A DNA stretch of 64,000 bases, taken from positions 1,054,001-1,118,000 of the forward strand of contig NZ_JBHTMY010000002.1 in assembly GCF_042679565.1 (NCBI RefSeq). The letters are read 5' to 3'. Position numbers and translations under genes: made by a program. Positions within the stretch are counted from its first letter, which is position 1; the number at the start of each line of letters is the position of its first letter. The notes below the pieces were generated by a model. It did not search any database and was not told the origin of the DNA. It worked only from the letters and a program-made list of their open reading frames with translations. Shown here piece by piece: positions 59,608-64,000 of the stretch. This DNA comes from Namhaeicola litoreus (GTDB lineage Bacteria > Bacteroidota > Bacteroidia > Flavobacteriales > Flavobacteriaceae).

Positions 59608-60855
59608 TTAAGTATTCTGATGGATGTTTTCTTTTAAATATGCTAAAATGATTGAAGTTGCACCTCTGTGCTCATCAACATATTCCTTTGCTTTCTGCCC
59701 TTTTGATAAACGGAGCTTTTGATCATCTCTCAAATTGGCGAGAACTTGGTTAGTGGTTATATGATCCTTAATCACTTCACAAGCACCTATTGCGACAAGA
59801 TCTTTGGCTTCTTCAAATTTATCAAAATTAGGACCTATTAGTATCGGAATCCCAAAAGCTGCTGGTTCTAAAACATTATGCAGGCCACTGGTTCCAAAAC
59901 CACCGCCAACATAGGCTACATCAGCATAACTGTAGATTTTCGTCAGAATTCCTACAGTATCAACTATAAAAACGTTCGCCGTTTCAATGTTTTTTTGATC
60001 TGAAAATAACACTGTTTCTTTTTTGATAGCTTGTTTAAGCTCTGCAATTGTTTGAGGTGTTACATTGTGTGGAGCAATAATGAATTTCTCATTTTCTGAA
60101 GATTCTTTATTGATATAGGAGATCAGTAAAGCTTCTCCTTTGGACCAAGTGCTACCTGCGACCAAAGTATATTTATGTTGTTTGAATTTTTCGATAAAAT
60201 CTAAGTGATTATCTTGTTCTGATATAGCAGAAACCCTATCAAATCTTGTGTCGCCACTAACAGTCACATTTTTAAATCCCATGGATTTTAAGAGATTTTC
60301 TGAAGGTATATTCTGAACAAAAAAATGAGAAAAAGTTTCTAAAGATTTTATCATCCAGGTGCCATAACTTTTAAAGAATATTTGATCTTCCCTAAATGTA
60401 CCGCTTACCAAAAGCGTCTTTATTTTATTTCTCTTTAATTCATTTAAATAATTTGGCCAAAATTCATATTTAACAAAAATGGCCATTTCTGGATGAATAA
60501 GTCCAATAAATTTTTTTGCATTTGCAGAGGTATCTACAGGCAAATAACAGACAACATCTGCTAAGGGATAGTTTTTCCTCACTTCATATCCCGATGGAGA
60601 AAAAAATGTCAACACAATTTTATATTGTGGAAATGAATCTTTGACCTCTTCGATGATTGGTCTGCCTTGTTCAAATTCTCCCAAAGAAGCGCAATGAAAC
60701 CAAATCACCCGATCACTTTTATTGATTTTCGCATTGATCAATTCAAAACTCCTTTTTCTTCCCTCAACAAAAAGTTTCATTTTTGGCGAAAAAAAACCTG
60801 AAAGGGGAAGCAATTTTTGGGCGAGCTCTGTAGTTATGTTGTAAATCAAATTCAT
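59608..60855 (-). CDS. waaA: 3-deoxy-D-manno-octulosonic acid (Kdo) transferase
   Basis: I start at ATG 60855, opening MNLIYNITTELAQKLL; the longer frame to 60936 adds 27 residues that reach into the promoter. The 415-residue protein has WFHCASLGEFEQGRPIIE, an N-terminal membrane anchor and VLEPAAFGIPILIGPN in its nucleotide-sugar region, as in WaaA. It adds Kdo from CMP-Kdo to the lipid A precursor at the inner membrane. It is divergent from the aminotransferase gene. Confidence 0.92.
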   Translation of the reverse strand: MNLIYNITTELAQKLLPLSGFFSPKMKLFVEGRKRSFELINAKINKSDRVIWFHCASLGEFEQGRPIIEEVKDSFPQYKIVLTFFSPSGYEVRKNYPLADVVCYLPVDTSANAKKFIGLIHPEMAIFVKYEFWPNYLNELKRNKIKTLLVSGTFREDQIFFKSYGTWMIKSLETFSHFFVQNIPSENLLKSMGFKNVTVSGDTRFDRVSAISEQDNHLDFIEKFKQHKYTLVAGSTWSKGEALLISYINKESSENEKFIIAPHNVTPQTIAELKQAIKKETVLFSDQKNIETANVFIVDTVGILTKIYSYADVAYVGGGFGTSGLHNVLEPAAFGIPILIGPNFDKFEEAKDLVAIGACEVIKDHITTNQVLANLRDDQKLRLSKGQKAKEYVDEHRGATSIILAYLKENIHQNT

Positions 60856-60902
60856 TTCCTTGCGAAAATATAAATTTAGTCTATGAGGGCGCAAAATATT
60901 TG

Positions 60903-60910
60903 TATTTTTG
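60903..60910 (+). promoter_or_regulatory. Candidate -7 box for the aminotransferase-galE-rfbB operon
   Basis: TATTTTTG matches TAnnTTTG 33 bp upstream of the ATG at 60944, in the divergent region with waaA. Confidence 0.45.
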
Positions 60911-60943
60911 TTCAGAATTGAACCCCGAATTAACAAGTTCTCT

Positions 60944-62095
60944 ATGAAAAAACTACAAATGGTTGACTTGCAAAGTCAATATGAAAGAATACAACCGGAA
61001 ATAGACAAAGCGGTTATTGATGTGATTCGTTCTGCGGCATTTATTAATGGTCCGCAGGTAAAACAATTTCAAACCTCTCTAGAAAAATATTTAGATGTAA
61101 AACATGTAATACCTTGTGCAAATGGAACCGATGCCCTTCAAATTGCCATGATGGGATTAGGATTAGAGCAAGGTGATGAGGTAATTACAGTCGATTTTAC
61201 TTTTGCTGCAACCGTCGAAGTAATTGCGCTTTTAAAATTAACTCCGGTTCTAATTGATGTCGAAAAAGACACGTTCAACCTCGATATCGATGCCTTAAAA
61301 AAGGCCATCACACCAAAAACAAAGGCCATTGTTCCTGTTCATTTATTTGGTTTGTGTGCCAATATGGAAGCCATCATGGAAGTGGCCAAAGCGCACAATT
61401 TATATGTGATCGAAGATACAGCTCAGGGAATAGGTGCTGACTTTACTTTTAGCGATGGAACAAAGAAAAAAGTGGGAACTATTGGAGATGTGGGAACAAC
61501 TTCATTTTTTCCATCGAAAAATTTAGGTTGTTACGGAGATGGCGGTGCTATTTTCACTAATAATGACGATTTGGCCCATGTTTTAAGAGGAATCGTAAAC
61601 CACGGGATGTATCAAAGATATTACCACGATGTGGTTGGGGTAAATTCAAGATTAGATTCTCTACAGGCTGCTATTTTAGACATAAAACTTCCTCATCTCG
61701 AAACTTATAACAAAAAAAGAAGGGAAGCTGCTCGATATTATAACCAAGGGTTTAAAAACAATCCAAATATTCTTACTCCAACGACAAAGAAATGTGGGGA
61801 TATTTGTGATACATGTGATTGCCATGTATTTCATCAATACACGTTGCAGATTACAAATGGCAAAAGAGATGCATTGCACCAACATTTAAATGAACTTCAG
61901 ATTCCAAACGCCATTTATTATCCTGTTGCGCTTCATAAACAAAAAGCCTATGAAGACGAGCGCTATAAAGAATCAGATTTCACAGTAACAAATGAGTTGG
62001 TGAAAAATGTCATTTCTTTACCTATGCATACTGAACTAGAAAAAGAACAACAAGATTATATCATAAAAACCATTGTCGATTTTGTCGGAAATTAA
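60944..62095 (+). CDS. DegT/DnrJ/EryC1-type sugar aminotransferase
   Basis: I start at ATG 60944, opening MKKLQMVDLQSQYERIQPE, the usual family start; the frame from 60908 would add 12 residues. The 383-residue PLP enzyme has CANGTDALQIAMMGLGL, VIEDTAQGIGADF and the lysine region SFFPSKNLGCYGDGGAIFT. It aminates a keto-sugar nucleotide for surface polysaccharide synthesis. The cysteine cluster KKCGDICDTCDCHVF is unusual in the family and may bind metal. It is followed by galE. Confidence 0.92.
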   Translation: MKKLQMVDLQSQYERIQPEIDKAVIDVIRSAAFINGPQVKQFQTSLEKYLDVKHVIPCANGTDALQIAMMGLGLEQGDEVITVDFTFAATVEVIALLKLTPVLIDVEKDTFNLDIDALKKAITPKTKAIVPVHLFGLCANMEAIMEVAKAHNLYVIEDTAQGIGADFTFSDGTKKKVGTIGDVGTTSFFPSKNLGCYGDGGAIFTNNDDLAHVLRGIVNHGMYQRYYHDVVGVNSRLDSLQAAILDIKLPHLETYNKKRREAARYYNQGFKNNPNILTPTTKKCGDICDTCDCHVFHQYTLQITNGKRDALHQHLNELQIPNAIYYPVALHKQKAYEDERYKESDFTVTNELVKNVISLPMHTELEKEQQDYIIKTIVDFVGN

Positions 62096-63107
62096 AAAGA
62101 AAATATTGGTTACCGGCGGACTTGGGTTTATAGGTTCGCACACAGTTGTAGCTCTGCAAGAAAGAGGATTTGAGGTTATTATTATTGACGATTTATCAAA
62201 TTCCCGTGTTGAAGTTCTAGATGGAATTTTTTCCATTTCAGGTATCAAACCTATTTTTTATCAAATTGACCTCAGAGATAAGCCAAAAGTAAAGCGAGTA
62301 TTTGAGGAGCATAAAATTGATGGAGTAATTCATTTTGCTGCGTCAAAAGCTGTTGGAGAAAGTGTTGAAAAACCATTACTGTATTATGGAAATAACTTAA
62401 TTTCTCTTTTGAATTTATTAGGAGTTATGGTTCAACATAAATCGGAAAATATCATTTTCAGTTCTTCTTGTACTGTTTATGGGCAGGCCGACAAATTACC
62501 AATCACTGAAAATGCTCCAACAAAACCAGCCGAATCTCCTTATGGTAACACAAAACAAATAGGAGAAGAAATTTTAAGAGATGTAGCCAAAGTAGACCCA
62601 ATAAATGTAATTGCTTTGCGTTATTTCAATCCCATTGGAGCACATGAAACTGCGAAAATTGGAGAATTACCTTTGGGAGTTCCTCAGAATCTTATTCCGT
62701 TTGTCACCCAAACTGCGGCAGGGATCAGAAAAGAATTATCAGTTTTTGGGAATGATTACCCCACAACAGACGGCACGGCCGTAAGAGACTATATTCATGT
62801 GGTCGACCTAGCGGAAGCTCATGTGGCTGCATTAGAGCGATTGTTAAAAGGAAAGAATAAATCAAAATTTGAAACTTTTAATGTAGGAACTGGGAAAGGA
62901 AGTTCTGTTTTAGAAGTTATTCAGGCTTTTGAAAGAGTTTCCGGCAAAAAATTAAACTATAAAATTGTAGGGAGAAGGGAAGGTGATATTACTGCGGCTT
63001 ATGCGGATACTTCCCTGGTCAATACGGAATTGGGTTGGACATCTAAACTATCATTGGAAGATGCCTTAGATTCTGCCTGGAAATGGCAACAAAAACAAGT
63101 TAAATGA
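62073..63107 (+). CDS. galE: UDP-glucose 4-epimerase
   Basis: The 344-residue protein has the NAD-binding GGLGFIGSHTVV, the catalytic SSCTVYGQADKLPI and YGNTKQIGEE (Y-x3-K), and the C-terminal AAYADTSLVNTELGWTSK, as in GalE. It interconverts UDP-glucose and UDP-galactose. The start is a TTG at 62073 overlapping the previous gene by 23 bp; no ATG is near. The stop overlaps the next start (ATGA). Confidence 0.93.
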   Translation: MSILSEIKKKILVTGGLGFIGSHTVVALQERGFEVIIIDDLSNSRVEVLDGIFSISGIKPIFYQIDLRDKPKVKRVFEEHKIDGVIHFAASKAVGESVEKPLLYYGNNLISLLNLLGVMVQHKSENIIFSSSCTVYGQADKLPITENAPTKPAESPYGNTKQIGEEILRDVAKVDPINVIALRYFNPIGAHETAKIGELPLGVPQNLIPFVTQTAAGIRKELSVFGNDYPTTDGTAVRDYIHVVDLAEAHVAALERLLKGKNKSKFETFNVGTGKGSSVLEVIQAFERVSGKKLNYKIVGRREGDITAAYADTSLVNTELGWTSKLSLEDALDSAWKWQQKQVK

Positions 63108-64000
63108 AAAAGAAGAAAATACTAATTACCGGCGGAGCGGGTTTTATTGGCTCTCATGTAGTGCGGTTATTTGTCAATAAATATCCTGGTTATGAGATCT
63201 TTAATTTAGATGCTTTAACCTATGCCGGAAATTTAGAGAATATAAAAGACATTGAAAACAAGCCCAATTATCATTTTGTAAAGGGAAATATTAAGGATAT
63301 TGAGTTTATTCAATCCCTTTTTAAGGAGAATCAATTCGACGCCGTGATTCATTTGGCAGCCGAGAGTCATGTAGATCGATCTATTACTCATCCCAATGAG
63401 TTTATTGAAACCAATGTTTTAGGTACTGCAAATTTACTCAATGCAGCCAGAGATTTGTGGAAAAATAACCTTGAAGATAAGTTGTTTTACCACGTTTCTA
63501 CGGATGAAGTGTACGGATCTTTGGGGAAGGAAGGTTTGTTTACCGAAGAAACCCCTTATGATCCCCAATCACCGTATTCGGCATCAAAGGCAGCTTCAGA
63601 TCATTTGGTCCGAGCCTATGGAAACACCTACAATTTACCATTTGTGATAAGCAATTGTTCAAATAATTATGGATCTTTTCAGTTTCCGGAAAAACTAATT
63701 CCCCTTTTTATCAATAATATTCAACAAGGAAAATCTTTACCTGTCTATGGCGATGGAAATTATACGAGAGATTGGTTATTTGTAGAAGACCATGCTCAAG
63801 CGATAGATGTTATTTTTCACAGTGAAAAGTTAGGAGAAACCTATAATATTGGAGGTTTTAACGAATGGACAAACCTAAATTTGATTCATTTGTTATGTAA
63901 ATTGATGGATGAAAAGTTAAAAAAACCTCAGGGTACATCTGCACAACTGATTACATTTGTGAAAGATAGAGCAGGTCATGACAGACGTTATGCAATTGAT
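63104..64000 (+). CDS. rfbB: dTDP-glucose 4,6-dehydratase, 5' part (runs off the window)
   Basis: ATG at 63104 overlaps the galE stop by 4 bp, and the frame stays open for 299 codons to the window end. It reads KILITGGAGFIGSHVVRLF, NLDALTYAGNLENI, HLAAESHVDRSI, VSTDEVYGSL, YSASKAASDHLV and VKDRAGHDRRYAID, the hallmark motifs of RfbB. The enzyme makes dTDP-4-keto-6-deoxyglucose, the first committed step to dTDP-rhamnose. About 50 C-terminal residues lie outside the window. Confidence 0.96.
   Translation, partial: MKKKKILITGGAGFIGSHVVRLFVNKYPGYEIFNLDALTYAGNLENIKDIENKPNYHFVKGNIKDIEFIQSLFKENQFDAVIHLAAESHVDRSITHPNEFIETNVLGTANLLNAARDLWKNNLEDKLFYHVSTDEVYGSLGKEGLFTEETPYDPQSPYSASKAASDHLVRAYGNTYNLPFVISNCSNNYGSFQFPEKLIPLFINNIQQGKSLPVYGDGNYTRDWLFVEDHAQAIDVIFHSEKLGETYNIGGFNEWTNLNLIHLLCKLMDEKLKKPQGTSAQLITFVKDRAGHDRRYAID

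Overview
The window is about 64 kb of AT-rich DNA from a member of the Bacteroidota, most likely a marine flavobacterium (Flavobacteriaceae). The grounds are start regions preceded by TAnnTTTG -7 boxes rather than strong Shine-Dalgarno sites, a TonB-dependent receptor behind a TPP riboswitch, a bacterial geranylgeranylglyceryl-phosphate synthase, and several intergenic repeats of a flavobacterial style. The identification rests on my reading of protein motifs; no database search was possible.

Positions 1-28.8 kb are an accessory, island-like region ending at a tRNA-Ala(GGC) gene (28856-28929). Its left part (1-11.7 kb) carries the end of a gene with a MIT_C/PLD-like domain, then a compact block: an AlkB-type dioxygenase overlapping a DUF1848 gene by 4 bp, a 1520-residue protein that joins a methyltransferase-like domain to a RecQ-type helicase, and a coiled-coil protein with a C-terminal membrane anchor. 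After decayed gene remnants come an ABC/OLD-type ATPase and a partner protein with an HHDRF motif. This is the best candidate here for an undescribed defence or nucleic-acid-processing system. From 12.8 to 16 kb there are two exported TPR proteins and a YiiX-like permuted papain-fold protein, embedded in a cluster of palindromic intergenic repeats. From 18.4 to 26.6 kb is a row of single-gene or two-gene cassettes: an AbaSI-like modification-dependent endonuclease, a PD-(D/E)xK protein, an HNH nuclease with a HIT partner, a lipoprotein, an Apea-like HEPN protein, another HNH nuclease and two uracil-DNA-glycosylase-fold proteins. A hairpin repeat with compensatory base changes separates several of them. 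From 26.8 to 28.8 kb is a small phage-like operon opposite a small DNA-binding protein whose promoter is built of 11-bp tandem repeats.

From 28.9 kb onward the content is chromosomal. The ahcY and universal-stress genes are followed by a tightly overlapping six-gene operon (phosphopantetheinyl transferase, GGGP synthase, thiamine-binding-like protein, PnuC/PnuT-type transporter, NadR-like kinase, ArfB). Next is a TPP riboswitch driving a TonB-dependent receptor, presumably for thiamine.

Positions 36.7-59.6 kb are a sulfur-oxidation region. It encodes sulfide:quinone oxidoreductase, thioredoxin, rhodanese, a haem-binding lipoprotein, a metallo-beta-lactamase/double-rhodanese (persulfide dioxygenase-like) protein, two SulP anion transporters, a SoeA-like molybdoenzyme with a fused SoeB-SoeC partner, nearly the whole molybdenum-cofactor pathway (moaA, moaC, moaD, moaE, moeA, moeB, mobA), a PmpA/PmpB (YeeE) sulfur transporter and a Crp/Fnr regulator. 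Three identical-architecture palindromes (GTAAC-N4-GTTAC) lie upstream of the persulfide-dioxygenase gene, the soe operon and the pmp operon, and I infer that they are the operators of the Crp/Fnr protein. Together the genes can be read as sulfide to persulfide to sulfite to sulfate, with sulfate export.

The right end (59.6-64 kb) holds cell-envelope sugar genes: waaA, a DegT-type aminotransferase, galE and the 5' part of rfbB.
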